Shown: positions 1 to 8,963 of the stretch, piece after piece
Layout of the letters: each line of letters begins with the position of its first letter
Numbering within the stretch: position 1 is the first letter of the stretch
DNA from: CAKZYD01 sp039814715
Lineage (GTDB): Bacteria > Pseudomonadota > Alphaproteobacteria > Sphingomonadales > CAKZYD01
Length of the DNA: 47,898 nucleotides
NCBI GenBank assembly: GCA_039814715.1
Contig: JBCCAR010000026.1
Span: forward strand, 1 to 47,898
Direction: 5' to 3'
The notes under the pieces: model-generated
Seen by the model: the letters and a program-made list of their open reading frames with translations, nothing else
Databases searched by the model: none
Told to the model about the DNA's origin: nothing
Made by a program: the position numbers and the translations under genes

Positions 1-141
1 CAGCGTATAGGCGTCGGTATGGCAGATGCCCGTGGCCATGATCTCCACCAACACCTCGCCCATGCGCGGGCCATCTAAATCAACCTCATGAATCTCTAAT
101 GGCTTGTTCGGCGCAACTGCAACCGCGGCTCTGGTTTTCAT
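1..141 (-). CDS. frmA: S-(hydroxymethyl)glutathione dehydrogenase, N-terminal part (cut by window edge)
   Basis: The first 47 codons read from an ATG at 141 and run in frame off the left edge. The peptide begins MKTRAAVAVAPNKPLEI and contains GEVLVEI and ATGICHTDAYTL, which is the N-terminus of class III zinc alcohol dehydrogenases (AdhC/FrmA). Cys40 and His41 sit where the first catalytic-zinc ligand and its neighbour occur. The family oxidises the formaldehyde-glutathione adduct in the cytoplasm. The gene lies 35 bases downstream of ligI on the same strand, so it is probably the last visible gene of the ligK-ligU-ligI unit. Disposal of formaldehyde released by O-demethylation of methoxy-aromatics would explain that position; this is inference. 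Confidence 0.9.
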   Translation of the reverse strand, partial: MKTRAAVAVAPNKPLEIHEVDLDGPRMGEVLVEIMATGICHTDAYTL

Positions 142-176
142 GGCTTAGTCCTCTCAAATAGAGTGTTTGAACAAGA

Positions 177-1058
177 TCATGGCCAGTCTTCAGGCCAATA
201 CAGGCGCATGGGATTGTCGACGAGCAAAGCGCGTTGCAACTCTTCGACTGGCGCTATTTCCGGAATGACATCAACCAGAGAACCATCATCAGGTAACAGC
301 GATTGTTGATTGGGATGCGGCCAATCTGTGCCCCATAAAACGCGGTCGCTATAGTCTTTCACGAGCGGCCGGACCGCCTGGATGAAATCCCCATAGGGAG
401 GGCCTGCGGCATCGAGCCGGTCTGGGCACGTGACTTTGGTCCAAATGTCGGCGCGGCTGTCCAAAAGGGCGCGAAAGGCACGCATGTCCGCGCCATCAGG
501 CCCTTGTGTCACGTCAGGGCGGCCCATATGGTCAATAACAATCAACGTTGGGATTGCGTCGAGGAATGGCCGCATTTCTTCAAGTATATCGGCCTCGAAA
601 TAGACCACGACATGCCACCCTAAGGGCGCAATGCGGCGCGCAATATCCAGGAATTTGTCCTTTGGCGCATTGTCGACAAGGCGTTTGAGAAAGTTGAAGC
701 GAACCCCGCGGATCCCGGCTCTGTGGAACGCTTCCAATTCGGTATCACTGACGTGCGGGTCAACCACAGCAACGCCGCGCGCCGTACCTTTTGAAGAAGC
801 AATCGCATGGAGTGTGGCGGCGTTGTCGGTGCCATGACAACTTGCCTGCACAATCACATTGCGCGCAAATCCAAGATGATCTCGCAGGGCGAACAACTGC
901 TCTGGACCCGCATCATCCGGCAGATATTTTGCCTTTGGGCTGAAGGGAAATTGAGCCTGCGGGCCAAATACATGACAGTGCGCGTCAACTGCGCCGGGCG
1001 GCGGCGTGAAATCCGGCTTGCGCGGGTTTGGATGCCAGCTCACGATGCGCTCACTCAC
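177..1058 (-). CDS. ligI: 2-pyrone-4,6-dicarboxylate lactonase
   Basis: This 293-residue protein of the amidohydrolase-2 superfamily hydrolyses 2-pyrone-4,6-dicarboxylate (PDC) to 4-oxalomesaconate in PCA 4,5-cleavage. It resembles LigI throughout. The HxH pair (His27, His29) follows GAVDA; a conserved stretch runs FGPQAQFPFSPKAKYLP; IDHMGRPD lies near 175-182 and GTDWPHPN near 243-250, with Asp245 matching the catalytic Asp. The length is normal. Its start overlaps the 3' end of ligU by 4 bases, a sign of translational coupling. The tandem ligK-ligU-ligI order places three lower-pathway steps in one operon. Confidence 0.96.
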   Translation of the reverse strand: MSERIVSWHPNPRKPDFTPPPGAVDAHCHVFGPQAQFPFSPKAKYLPDDAGPEQLFALRDHLGFARNVIVQASCHGTDNAATLHAIASSKGTARGVAVVDPHVSDTELEAFHRAGIRGVRFNFLKRLVDNAPKDKFLDIARRIAPLGWHVVVYFEADILEEMRPFLDAIPTLIVIDHMGRPDVTQGPDGADMRAFRALLDSRADIWTKVTCPDRLDAAGPPYGDFIQAVRPLVKDYSDRVLWGTDWPHPNQQSLLPDDGSLVDVIPEIAPVEELQRALLVDNPMRLYWPEDWP

Positions 1059-2110
1059 CCAAACACCTCCCCTTCCATCAGCTTTCGCGCGGTGCGCAGC
1101 AAGCCCGCCCGTTTAATTGTCTTTTCTGGGCCAAGCGTTAGGACGCAGCTCGTCTCTCCGCTCGGGTGTTCTACGGAAAGGGTCATGCTCTGGCCCCGGT
1201 CTATGCGCGCCAGCGGCGCTGCAACGCTGCCTTCGAGAACACAGCCACTGGCAACACTTACGGCTGCAAAAACGCCAATCGACGCATGTGCTCTATGGGG
1301 AATGAAACTGCGGGCGCAAATTGCGCCATCGCGGCGTGGGGGCGCTAGCAGCATCATTTTTGGAACAGTCTTATGGGTCACATCGCCCAAGTTCATAAGC
1401 GGCCCAGCCTTCAGCCGAAGTGCTTCAACGCGCGCTTTTAAAGCATCGGCTCCGTCCAACTCTTCTCGGCTTTCATAGCCTGTCGCGCCAACGTCCTTGG
1501 CTTGGACCAAAACACACGGCATGCCATTGTCGATCAATGTGACATCGATGCCATCTATTGTATCCACCGTATTGCCTGTTGGCAGTAACGCACCGCAGCT
1601 GGAACCTGCTGTATCTTCAAATTCCAGGCGGATTGGCGCGGCACTACCGGGGACGCCGTCAATGCTCGCCTGACCGTGATAGACCGGTCTGCCGCTCGGT
1701 GTTTCCAGCGTCGCCAAAGCCTTCTGGCCTGTGTTGACCATATGAATTGTGATTAGCGTCTCGCCACCTTGCCCTTCGATAAGCCCGCGCTCTATTGCGA
1801 AAGGGCCAACACCAGCAAGTAGATTGCCGCAGTTTTGCGCGCCGGAAACAGATGCTTCATTAACGCTCACCTGCAAAAACAGATACTCCACATCGACGTT
1901 AGGCCGATTAGATTTAGAGACGATCGCGACCTTGCTGGTCAGTGGGTCAGCGCCGCCCATACCATCGATCTGACGGGGGTCTGGCGAGCCCATCACCCGC
2001 AGCAGAAAAGCATCGCGAGCTTCTTCATTCGGTGGGAGATCCTCCTTGAGGAAGTACCCGCCCTTTGACGTTCCACCGCGCATCCACATGCAGCGGACCC
2101 CTTTAGACAT
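1055..2110 (-). CDS. ligU: 4-oxalomesaconate tautomerase (PrpF-like isomerase)
   Basis: The 351-residue protein belongs to the PrpF/diaminopimelate-epimerase-fold family and matches LigU/GalD, which shift the double bond of 4-oxalomesaconate. It opens with the family hallmark CMWMRGGTSKGGYF. Lys60 in PLTSK and Cys94 in AQNCGNLL fall at the positions equivalent to Lys66 and Cys100, reported as important in Sphingobium LigU. A conserved HKTVPKMMLL block lies near residue 247. It overlaps ligK by 8 bases upstream and ligI by 4 downstream. The choice between the LigU and GalD label is one of homologue naming; the step in the pathway is the same region of chemistry. Confidence 0.92.
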   Translation of the reverse strand: MSKGVRCMWMRGGTSKGGYFLKEDLPPNEEARDAFLLRVMGSPDPRQIDGMGGADPLTSKVAIVSKSNRPNVDVEYLFLQVSVNEASVSGAQNCGNLLAGVGPFAIERGLIEGQGGETLITIHMVNTGQKALATLETPSGRPVYHGQASIDGVPGSAAPIRLEFEDTAGSSCGALLPTGNTVDTIDGIDVTLIDNGMPCVLVQAKDVGATGYESREELDGADALKARVEALRLKAGPLMNLGDVTHKTVPKMMLLAPPRRDGAICARSFIPHRAHASIGVFAAVSVASGCVLEGSVAAPLARIDRGQSMTLSVEHPSGETSCVLTLGPEKTIKRAGLLRTARKLMEGEVFG

Positions 2111-2777
2111 AGCGCAGGCCCATATCGCTCAACTTTTGGCGCATGTCATAAATATCCAGCCCCAATTCACCAGCCGCCAGGCGTCTGCGCTTAGCCTCCT
2201 CCTGTGCTTCGCGTGTATGCGCTGCTTCTACAACAGACGCTGCGCGCTCACGCTTGACGACGCATACTCCGTCATCATCTGCAACGATAATGTCGCCTGG
2301 CGTAATCGTTGCGCCTGCGCATATGACAGGCACATTCACTGAGCCAAGAGTGGCCTTCACTGTGCCCTGGGCAAATATGGCCTTGGACCAAACAGGGAAT
2401 TCCATCTCTTTTAAATCGCGCACATCACGTACGCCTGCGTTGATGATCAATCCGCGGCACCCGCGCGCCTGAGCAGATGTTGCAAGGAGATCGCCAAAAT
2501 ACCCATCTTCGCACGGGCTGGTTGGCTCCAGGACCAGAATATCACCCTCGTGCAGTTGCTCAATGGCGACATGAAGCATCCAATTGTCCCCAGGGGGCGC
2601 AGATATTGTGACCGCTGATCCGGCAATACGTGCGCCCGGATAGATCGGCCGCATTTTAGCGCTGAGCAGGCCGGTGCGGCCCTGTGCCTCATGAACGGTC
2701 GCTACACCGCATTTTCCAAGCGCATCGATGTGTTCATGTTCCGCGCGTGCAATGTTTTTTACGACGGTCCCGGCCAT
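2103..2777 (-). CDS. ligK: 4-carboxy-4-hydroxy-2-oxoadipate aldolase / oxaloacetate decarboxylase
   Basis: The 224-residue protein is of the HMG/CHA aldolase family (RraA-like fold). It performs the last step of PCA 4,5-cleavage, splitting 4-carboxy-4-hydroxy-2-oxoadipate into pyruvate and oxaloacetate, with a divalent metal. Visible family signs are GVATVHEAQGRTG, APPGDNWMLHVAIEQ and GLIINAGVRDVRDL, where Arg117 and Asp118 correspond to the conserved substrate and metal residues. The start ATG at 2777 has an AGAGGA ribosome site. It is the first gene of the ligK-ligU-ligI unit, and its promoter must lie in the 102 bases shared with the divergent LysR gene. Confidence 0.95.
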   Translation of the reverse strand: MAGTVVKNIARAEHEHIDALGKCGVATVHEAQGRTGLLSAKMRPIYPGARIAGSAVTISAPPGDNWMLHVAIEQLHEGDILVLEPTSPCEDGYFGDLLATSAQARGCRGLIINAGVRDVRDLKEMEFPVWSKAIFAQGTVKATLGSVNVPVICAGATITPGDIIVADDDGVCVVKRERAASVVEAAHTREAQEEAKRRRLAAGELGLDIYDMRQKLSDMGLRYV

Positions 2778-2859
2778 TGCGATGTCCTCTGCTGCATAGA
2801 ATGGATTGAGGCTTGAGACGGTCAGGTTAGAAAGTACAGTTCAAAGGGTGTCGTGATCA

Positions 2860-2873
2860 TTAGATTTTGCTAA
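2860..2873. promoter_or_regulatory. Candidate LysR-type operator between ligK and the divergent regulator
   Basis: TTAG-N6-CTAA is an inverted repeat with 4-base arms, just upstream of the regulator start and facing the ligK promoter. Divergent regulator-operon arrangements commonly carry LysR sites in such a spot. A related TTAGATTTAGTGAA occurs at 16883-16896, upstream of the SDR-ligAB-pobA operon, which weakly supports a shared site. Arms this short can occur by chance. Confidence 0.3.
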
Positions 2874-2879
2874 GTATCA

Positions 2880-4046
2880 GTGATGGACGTAACAGATTTT
2901 AATATTCGCCACTTGCGAGTCTTCACGCTTGTTCATGATTTTCAAAGCTTCACACGGGCCGCTGAGGCGATGCATTTGACGCAGCCAGCTGTAAGCCAAG
3001 TGATTTCCCGGCTAGAGCGACTGTTGGCCTGCAAACTGATTGACCGCGCCGGCGGCCATGTTCAGGCGACGGCCTATGGAACGGCCTTAGCCGCGCGGGC
3101 GCGCAATGCTCTACAGAGCCTTGTGGATGACCGCGTGACCATGGCGCAAATTCGAGCGTTACGCGCTTTGGCGAATGCCGGAACCTACGCCAGTGCGGCG
3201 AGCCAGCTTGGTTTGTCTGCTCCATCTCTACACCGCTGTGTGCGTGAGCTTGGACTCAGCACCGGTAAGGCGATTGTTACCAAGCGCGGCCGCGGTGTGG
3301 TCATTAGCGATGATGGCCGAAAGATTTTGCGCGGTTTTAGCCTTGCTCTGGCTGAACTTGGCGCAGGACTGAGTGAGCTCAAAGCGCTTGATGGCCGTGA
3401 GATAGGGCGCATAACCATTGGCGCAATGCCTTTATCGCGGGCGCGGGTGTTGCCCTGCGCTGTCGCCACCTTTCACCGCGAACATCGCGATTTTGAAATT
3501 GCTGTGACGGAAGGGTCTTATGGTGAACTGATCGAACCGATGCGTGATGGAGATCTCGATATATTGGTTGGGGCTATGCGTTACACTATTACAGACGATG
3601 ATATCATTCAAACGCCGCTTTTTGAAGATCAGCCGGCTGTCTTCGCCCGCGCCGGCCACCCTCTGGCTGGCAGATCGAATGTGACCATTGCCCAGCTGGC
3701 GGACCACGCGTGGGTGATGCCCCAGCGGCCGACGCCCCTGAGGATGAGGTGGGAAGCTATGTTTCACAAAGCGGGGCTTGCGCTGCCCCAAGTGCCCGTT
3801 GCCAGTGGCTCGGTTCTCTTCATACGGGAAGTCTTGCGCCAGAGTGAATTGCTCACTGTCTTGTCACCTCACCAAGTGGTGACCGAGAGGCAAGCAGGTA
3901 TGCTGGTGCCTATCAATGGCCCGGCCATGCAGATTAATAGAAACATTGGGCTTATGCATCGCCGAAATTGGCAGCCGACGCCATTACAAAAACGTTTTCT
4001 TGAGAATCTGAAGACTGCTGCACAGGCAGATATTGCAGAACAATGA
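2880..4046 (+). CDS. LysR-family regulator with two tandem winged-helix domains (probable PCA pathway regulator)
   Basis: The 388-residue protein is longer than the usual 300 or so for LysR regulators. A first DNA-binding domain covers about residues 7-66 (SFTRAAEAMHLTQPAVSQVI). A second LysR-like helix-turn-helix covers about 89-148 (IRALRALANAGTYASAA, then LGLSAPSLHRCVREL). The effector-binding domain starts near 175 (IGRITIGAMPLSRARVLPCA) and runs to the C-terminus. The gene is divergent from ligK-ligU-ligI, the normal position for their activator, so a LigR-like role sensing a PCA intermediate is likely. GTG at 2880 and ATG at 2883 are adjacent possible starts, and no clear ribosome site precedes them. 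Confidence 0.85.
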   Translation: MMDVTDFNIRHLRVFTLVHDFQSFTRAAEAMHLTQPAVSQVISRLERLLACKLIDRAGGHVQATAYGTALAARARNALQSLVDDRVTMAQIRALRALANAGTYASAASQLGLSAPSLHRCVRELGLSTGKAIVTKRGRGVVISDDGRKILRGFSLALAELGAGLSELKALDGREIGRITIGAMPLSRARVLPCAVATFHREHRDFEIAVTEGSYGELIEPMRDGDLDILVGAMRYTITDDDIIQTPLFEDQPAVFARAGHPLAGRSNVTIAQLADHAWVMPQRPTPLRMRWEAMFHKAGLALPQVPVASGSVLFIREVLRQSELLTVLSPHQVVTERQAGMLVPINGPAMQINRNIGLMHRRNWQPTPLQKRFLENLKTAAQADIAEQ

Positions 4047-4189
4047 TTAGCAAAAAATTATGTGTATGGCATGCTTCGAATTGGCCGTCCTCTCGGGCTG
4101 CTCGTTAGGTATTGTAGGCGATAGTATTGCAGCGGGACGTCGCTGCTGCCGCGATACTGGTCTATGTCACGTCTGTTGTGGGAGGCAGA

Positions 4190-4813
4190 ATGTCAAAAAT
4201 ATTTAGAGCGTTCGTTGAAAACAAAACTGCAATCGAACGGTATTTAAAGCGTTTCTCCCGCAACGCCGAAGACGTGGAAGATTTCCTGCAGGAAACTTTC
4301 CTGAAAGGATTTGCAGCAGAGCGCCAACGCGAAATAAAGCAGCACAAAGCGTTTTTATTTCAGATTGCCAAGCACACAGCGCTGGCTGAATTGCGACGCA
4401 GAGACAAAAAACCTTCGTCCCAACTTGAGGATTTCAAGGGTTTTGAACTCCTATTGGTAGATGATGCGGTCGGACCGGATGACTGGCACGATAGTCGGCG
4501 AAAGCTTGCTCTTTTAACAAAGGCGGTTGCTGAGCTGCCGCCTCAGTGCCAGAAGGCATTCCTATTGCGCCGAATTGACGGTCTGCAGTACAAACAGATT
4601 GCAAATCGCATGGGGATTAGCGTCAGCGCGGTCGAAAAGCACGTCGCCGCTGGATTGCTGAAATGCTATGCCTATTTGCGCAATTACGGATATGAGGCTT
4701 CAGAATTTGGCGCGGGCGCTATAGCCCAGAAGAGTTCAAGCGAGCCGGATGAACGAAAAGATGAGTCAAAGCCGCAGCAGAGTTGTTCCCCTAAGGACCA
4801 AAGAGGCCATTGA
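4190..4813 (+). CDS. ECF-type sigma factor of the FecI group
   Basis: The ATG at 4190 is chosen because GGAGGC stands just upstream; longer in-frame extensions lack such a site. The 207-residue product has a sigma region 2 (VEDFLQETFLKGFA, about 25-38) and a region 4 helix-turn-helix (LPPQCQKAFLLRRIDGLQYK, then MGISVSAVEKHV). This FecI-type layout directs RNA polymerase to promoters of the neighbouring TonB receptor. It overlaps the fecR-like gene by 65 bases. The C-terminal tail after region 4 is about 30 residues, charged and low in complexity. The usual role is iron-uptake signalling, but the neighbours here are aromatic-catabolism genes. Confidence 0.88.
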   Translation: MSKIFRAFVENKTAIERYLKRFSRNAEDVEDFLQETFLKGFAAERQREIKQHKAFLFQIAKHTALAELRRRDKKPSSQLEDFKGFELLLVDDAVGPDDWHDSRRKLALLTKAVAELPPQCQKAFLLRRIDGLQYKQIANRMGISVSAVEKHVAAGLLKCYAYLRNYGYEASEFGAGAIAQKSSSEPDERKDESKPQQSCSPKDQRGH

Positions 4814-5804
4814 GGCAGAGGCAGCAGCGTGGCTGGCGATTCTGGGCAGAGAACAGCTTTCGAGGGACGATAGAGAAAAGTTTTTGGTCTGGCAGGCCGC
4901 AAGCCAAGCCAATAAAGACGCGTTTGAAGCTCTGAGCGGACTATGGGATGATCTGGCCGTTCTTAAAGACCTGGATGATCTGGCCGAGGCAACTCCGAAA
5001 GAAGTTTTGCATGTACCCCCGCGCTTTAGTCGCCGATGGTTTGCCGGGGTTGCTGCCAGTTTAGCGGTTGTCACGGGCATTGGGGCTGCAGCATATTCGC
5101 AGCTGTATGCGGATGTATCCGCCGCAACATCCTTTGCCACGTTGGTCGGTGAACAAAAAACACTGACGCTGGAAGATGGCTCGATTATGCAGCTCAATAC
5201 GGACAGCCGCGCAGATGTTCGCTTTACGCCGCAGACGCGTGAGATCATCCTGGTCTACGGCGAAGCGCATTTTGATGTCGCCAAGTCCCAGGAGCGCCCT
5301 TTCGTTGTCAAAACCTCTCAGGGAGAAGTACGCGCAACGGGCACAGCCTTCACGGTGCGAACGCGCGGGCTTGAGGCTTTTGAAGTAACAGTTGAGGAGG
5401 GCAGTGTAGCTGTCGCCGCATCGCTGGGATCGCAGCCAGGCAGCGACACCGGGGCCCAAGCCAAGCCAGAAGCGATCTCGCTTTCGGCAGGTCAGAACGC
5501 GGTTATAGAAGAAGACGGCGCGTCTATTGCGGTAATTAAACAGTCAGACCTTATCCGCAAACTCTCTTGGCGCCAGGGTCTGCTGGCCTATTCTGGGGAA
5601 ACGTTGGCGGAAGTCGTGGACGATGTGAGCCGTTATACTGACATAGATATCCAGATCAGCGATCCAGAGCTATCGCAGCGCCAGATTGGCGGGCATTTCC
5701 GCGTTGGTGACCTAGAAGCGTTGTTCGATGCGCTAGAGATGACTTTCGGCCTGAAGGTTGAACGTGCTGGGCCAAAGACAATCCTGCTATCGGCGGCGTC
5801 TTAA
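4749..5804 (+). CDS. FecR-type transmembrane anti-sigma/sigma regulator
   Basis: The 351-residue inner-membrane regulator has the FecR layout. An N-terminal cytoplasmic FecR_N/DUF4880-like part covers about 22-70 (AAAWLAILGREQLSRDDREK). A single membrane segment lies at about 98-119 (WFAGVAASLAVVTGIGAAAY). The periplasmic FecR domain follows (EDGSIMQLNTDSRADVRF, ATGTAFTVRT), and a C-terminal STN-like/DUF4974 part lies near 290-348. It receives the signal from the STN domain of the downstream receptor and controls the sigma factor. The long overlap with the sigma gene suggests coupled synthesis. A second ATG at 4761 is an alternative start. Confidence 0.88.
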   Translation: MNEKMSQSRSRVVPLRTKEAIEAEAAAWLAILGREQLSRDDREKFLVWQAASQANKDAFEALSGLWDDLAVLKDLDDLAEATPKEVLHVPPRFSRRWFAGVAASLAVVTGIGAAAYSQLYADVSAATSFATLVGEQKTLTLEDGSIMQLNTDSRADVRFTPQTREIILVYGEAHFDVAKSQERPFVVKTSQGEVRATGTAFTVRTRGLEAFEVTVEEGSVAVAASLGSQPGSDTGAQAKPEAISLSAGQNAVIEEDGASIAVIKQSDLIRKLSWRQGLLAYSGETLAEVVDDVSRYTDIDIQISDPELSQRQIGGHFRVGDLEALFDALEMTFGLKVERAGPKTILLSAAS

Positions 5805-5916
5805 GGCAAGCCGCCGCGAGGCAGAGAGACAAAAACAAGAAAATTCCATAGCGCACCTGTGGATCGGTACCCGGCTTGCATCTCAAAGGTGAGGCCTTTT
5901 TTGGGGAGAGCAGTGT

Positions 5917-8900
5917 TTGCCGCTTGTTTGGCCGACGAGGAGCAAGATTATATGGGGTCTGCGTCTTTGCGCGATGACCTGCATCATGGGGATACAGTTG
6001 CACGCGCCAGCTGAGGCACAAACAGCGGCCAGCGCAGCGAAAACATTCACTGAAACATATGATTTTGACATTGATAAAGCGACCTTAAGTGCTGCGCTAG
6101 ACATGCTTGCGCGCCGCACCCAGGTGAATGTGCTTTATCCCTTCGAGTTGGGACAGACTGCTGGATTAAATCCAGTCAATGGGCGTTATACGCTGGGCGA
6201 AGCACTCGATATTTTGTTTCGCAATACCCCCTTTTCAGGAAGCCTCGCCGACAGTGGGGTGATCGTCATCTCACATGCAGATAGCGCCAACGAGCGCAAT
6301 GGGGTGGACGATATGGAATTCCTAACGAAACAAATGGCAACGGCTTCGGCAATTGCCATCGTTGGTGCATCAGCCGCGCCTGCATCAGCGCAAAGCGACA
6401 ATGATCTTGGCCTGGAAGAGATCGTCGTCACTGCACAGAAACGAAGCGAGAGCCTGCAGGATGTCCCAATCTCGGTGAGTGCCTTCTCAAGCGCCTCCTT
6501 GGAAACAAAAGCACTCACAAACATCGCTGAGATTGCAGCTTTTGCTCCCAATGTAACAATTGACAATACTTCGCCGTTTGGCGGCTCATCACAAATCCTG
6601 TCAGCCAGCATCCGCGGTATCGGACAAAATGACTTTGCCGCCAATTTTGAGCCCGGCGTCGGCGTTTACATTGATGGCGTTTACTATTCACGTAGTGTCG
6701 GCGCGGTAGTTGATCTGCTCGACCTTGAACGCGTGGAAGTGCTCAAAGGGCCGCAAGGAACCCTTTTTGGACGTAACACGATTGGTGGCGCTCTTAACGT
6801 TGTAACGAGGGATCCAAGAGACGAATTTGGCTATAAGGCGGAATTTACCACTGGCCGATTTGAGCGGACAGATTTTCGCGGCGCTGTAGACATCCCGCTG
6901 GCAGACACTCTGACGACTGCGGTCGCCTTTTCTTATAAGCGCCGCAAGGGCCAACAACGGATCATCCCCTATGTGGACCCGGTGTTGGGAACCGATTTTA
7001 TCACCGATCAAGGGGCGTTTCCGAAAATCGATGAGGCCACGGGTGAAGGTGGCTTTGGACGTCGGGGCGGGGAGAATGTTTTCAATGTGCGCGGCAAAAT
7101 CAAGTGGGAAGCAAGCGACAATGTCACCGTTCGGGTGTCAGCAGATTACACGCATGAAGATGCGCCCGCCACGCCCAGCTCTTTGATTGCGACGAACGCT
7201 GCTGCAAACCTTGATGAACTCGGCGCCGGTATTGGGTTTGATCCGATTAGCGGCTTGCCGACCTTTGGCAGTATTTACAACATTTGCATCAACACCCCGG
7301 CTAGTGTGCTGACGCAGCTTAGCACAATTGTTGACCCTGTAACCTTCGGCGCGCTCAACCCAGATGTTGGAACGTGTTCCGCGCGCGCTAATGTGGGCAC
7401 GCCTTTAGCTGGCGCGAATGCGGGCGGTCCTGGGGTTGGGCCGCGTCCCAATTATGGCGACAATTTTCTGACTGGTGATATCGACACCACCTTCGCAACA
7501 GGCGAGAACTTCGCCCAACTTGATGCGTACGGGTTTTCGGGAACAGTCGATTGGGCGGTCACCGAGGCGATCAATCTCAAATCAATCACGGCCTACAGGC
7601 GCACCCAATTTGCAGCCGGCGTTGATTTTGATGGTAGCCCGATCGCACATGCCGAGACCAGCCAATCGCTGGACCAAAAACAGTTCACTCAGGAACTCCA
7701 ACTTAATGGCCAAGCCTTTTCAGATCGGCTCGATTGGTTGGTTGGCCTCTACTATTTTGACGAGTCCATCATCGAGAACACAACTTTCACCGGCGGAGAA
7801 GGTATCGTTCAAGTGGTTGGCCCTAATGACATCGATAATCAGGCTTTCGCGGCCTTTGGCCACTTTAACCTCAATGTGACAGATAAGTTCAGTGTCACTG
7901 CCGGTATCCGTTATTCGTATGAAGACAAAACTTTGTTCGGTGGGCAAACGGACCAAAACTCCAGCACCGTGAAATTAGGGGTGCCACCGTTTTTGCATCC
8001 TGATCCTTCTGACACGACGCTGCTGTTTCCGCCGCGTCCCCTTGACGTCTCGTTCAACAATATCCTGCTGAAGTTTGGCGCGGAATACCAGGTGGACGAC
8101 GATATCCTAACCTATGTATCCTATTCTGAAGGCTTTAAATCCGGTGGCTTTACCAACCGCCTCATTTTGCCTGTCCCCTGCAGTAGCCCTGGCCCTGGGG
8201 TGCCTGTTGAACAATGCGAAAGTTTTGCCGATGGTGTGACGGTGCCAGGCGTCATCTCGCTAGTCGGCACTGACGCGCTGCAGTTTGATGAAGAAAAGGC
8301 CGTCAGCTATGAAGCGGGCCTAAAATCGCAGCTGCTTAATAACCGTCTGCGTTTTAACGTGGCGGCTTTCTTTGTTGAATACACGGATCTGCAGGTCATC
8401 GTGCAGCAAGGTGTCTCGCCGGTTACGACCAACGCAGGCGATGCGGAGGCTTACGGCTTTGAAATAGAGTTTCAAGGCCTCGTTACAGAACGCTTCAGCG
8501 TGGATGGCGGCATCGGCTTTACCGAAGCGGAGTATACGCAGCTGACCACGCCGGAAGGCTTTGTGAATTCTGTTCCAATTGACGGACAGTTAATCAATAC
8601 GCCCAAATGGAACTTGAATCTCGGCGCTGACTATAACGTTCCCGTAAGCCAGACCGGCGGCGAGATTGGCCTGCATATGGACTATACTTACAACAGCCAG
8701 ATCGCAAACGATGCGCCCAACACACCTGAACTGGTGCAAGGTGGGGTAAGTGTTCTCAACGCAAACGCGACCTATAATTCGAGCGATGAATTTTGGGCAG
8801 TGACCTTTGGTGTGCGCAACATAACCGACAAACGCTTCATCGTCTCTGGGTTTAGCCAAGTTGGAACCGGCGTGATCGACGGCGTTTTTTCCCGGCCGCG

Positions 8901-8937
8901 TGAGTGGTTTTTAACATTCCGTATCAACAGCTTTTAG
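5917..8937 (+). CDS. TonB-dependent outer-membrane receptor/transducer with N-terminal STN domain
   Basis: A TTG at 5917 is the best start because GGGGAG lies about 9 bases upstream. The 1006-residue precursor begins with a signal-like segment ending APAEAQ (about residue 35), then an STN domain (about 48-120; ATLSAALDMLARRTQVNVLY) as in FecA-type transducers. A second hydrophobic AIAIVGASAAPASAQ lies at 145-159. The TonB-box/plug start is LEEIVVTAQKRSESLQDVPI, followed by VEVLKGPQGTLFGRNTIGGA and the barrel, ending in a phenylalanine (RINSF). It follows the sigma and FecR genes and is 26 bases from a Rieske oxygenase. The substrate is probably an aromatic, by context, but iron chelates cannot be excluded. 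Confidence 0.9.
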   Translation: MPLVWPTRSKIIWGLRLCAMTCIMGIQLHAPAEAQTAASAAKTFTETYDFDIDKATLSAALDMLARRTQVNVLYPFELGQTAGLNPVNGRYTLGEALDILFRNTPFSGSLADSGVIVISHADSANERNGVDDMEFLTKQMATASAIAIVGASAAPASAQSDNDLGLEEIVVTAQKRSESLQDVPISVSAFSSASLETKALTNIAEIAAFAPNVTIDNTSPFGGSSQILSASIRGIGQNDFAANFEPGVGVYIDGVYYSRSVGAVVDLLDLERVEVLKGPQGTLFGRNTIGGALNVVTRDPRDEFGYKAEFTTGRFERTDFRGAVDIPLADTLTTAVAFSYKRRKGQQRIIPYVDPVLGTDFITDQGAFPKIDEATGEGGFGRRGGENVFNVRGKIKWEASDNVTVRVSADYTHEDAPATPSSLIATNAAANLDELGAGIGFDPISGLPTFGSIYNICINTPASVLTQLSTIVDPVTFGALNPDVGTCSARANVGTPLAGANAGGPGVGPRPNYGDNFLTGDIDTTFATGENFAQLDAYGFSGTVDWAVTEAINLKSITAYRRTQFAAGVDFDGSPIAHAETSQSLDQKQFTQELQLNGQAFSDRLDWLVGLYYFDESIIENTTFTGGEGIVQVVGPNDIDNQAFAAFGHFNLNVTDKFSVTAGIRYSYEDKTLFGGQTDQNSSTVKLGVPPFLHPDPSDTTLLFPPRPLDVSFNNILLKFGAEYQVDDDILTYVSYSEGFKSGGFTNRLILPVPCSSPGPGVPVEQCESFADGVTVPGVISLVGTDALQFDEEKAVSYEAGLKSQLLNNRLRFNVAAFFVEYTDLQVIVQQGVSPVTTNAGDAEAYGFEIEFQGLVTERFSVDGGIGFTEAEYTQLTTPEGFVNSVPIDGQLINTPKWNLNLGADYNVPVSQTGGEIGLHMDYTYNSQIANDAPNTPELVQGGVSVLNANATYNSSDEFWAVTFGVRNITDKRFIVSGFSQVGTGVIDGVFSRPREWFLTFRINSF

Positions 8938-8963
8938 CGCAGCTCTAAACGCGAGGACGTAAA

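Noticed and set aside
807..1478. Long plus-strand reading frame of 223 codons opposite ligI and ligU
   Set aside because: It lies antisense to two well-recognised genes, has no ribosome site, and its translation shows no family features. It reflects the codon bias of the other strand.
5917..8937. Reading the sigma/FecR/TonB set as plain iron uptake
   Set aside because: Kept as an alternative, but not preferred: no siderophore, haem, Fur-like or iron-transport gene is adjacent, while a Rieske oxygenase follows after 26 bases. Iron-chelate sensing cannot be excluded from sequence alone.
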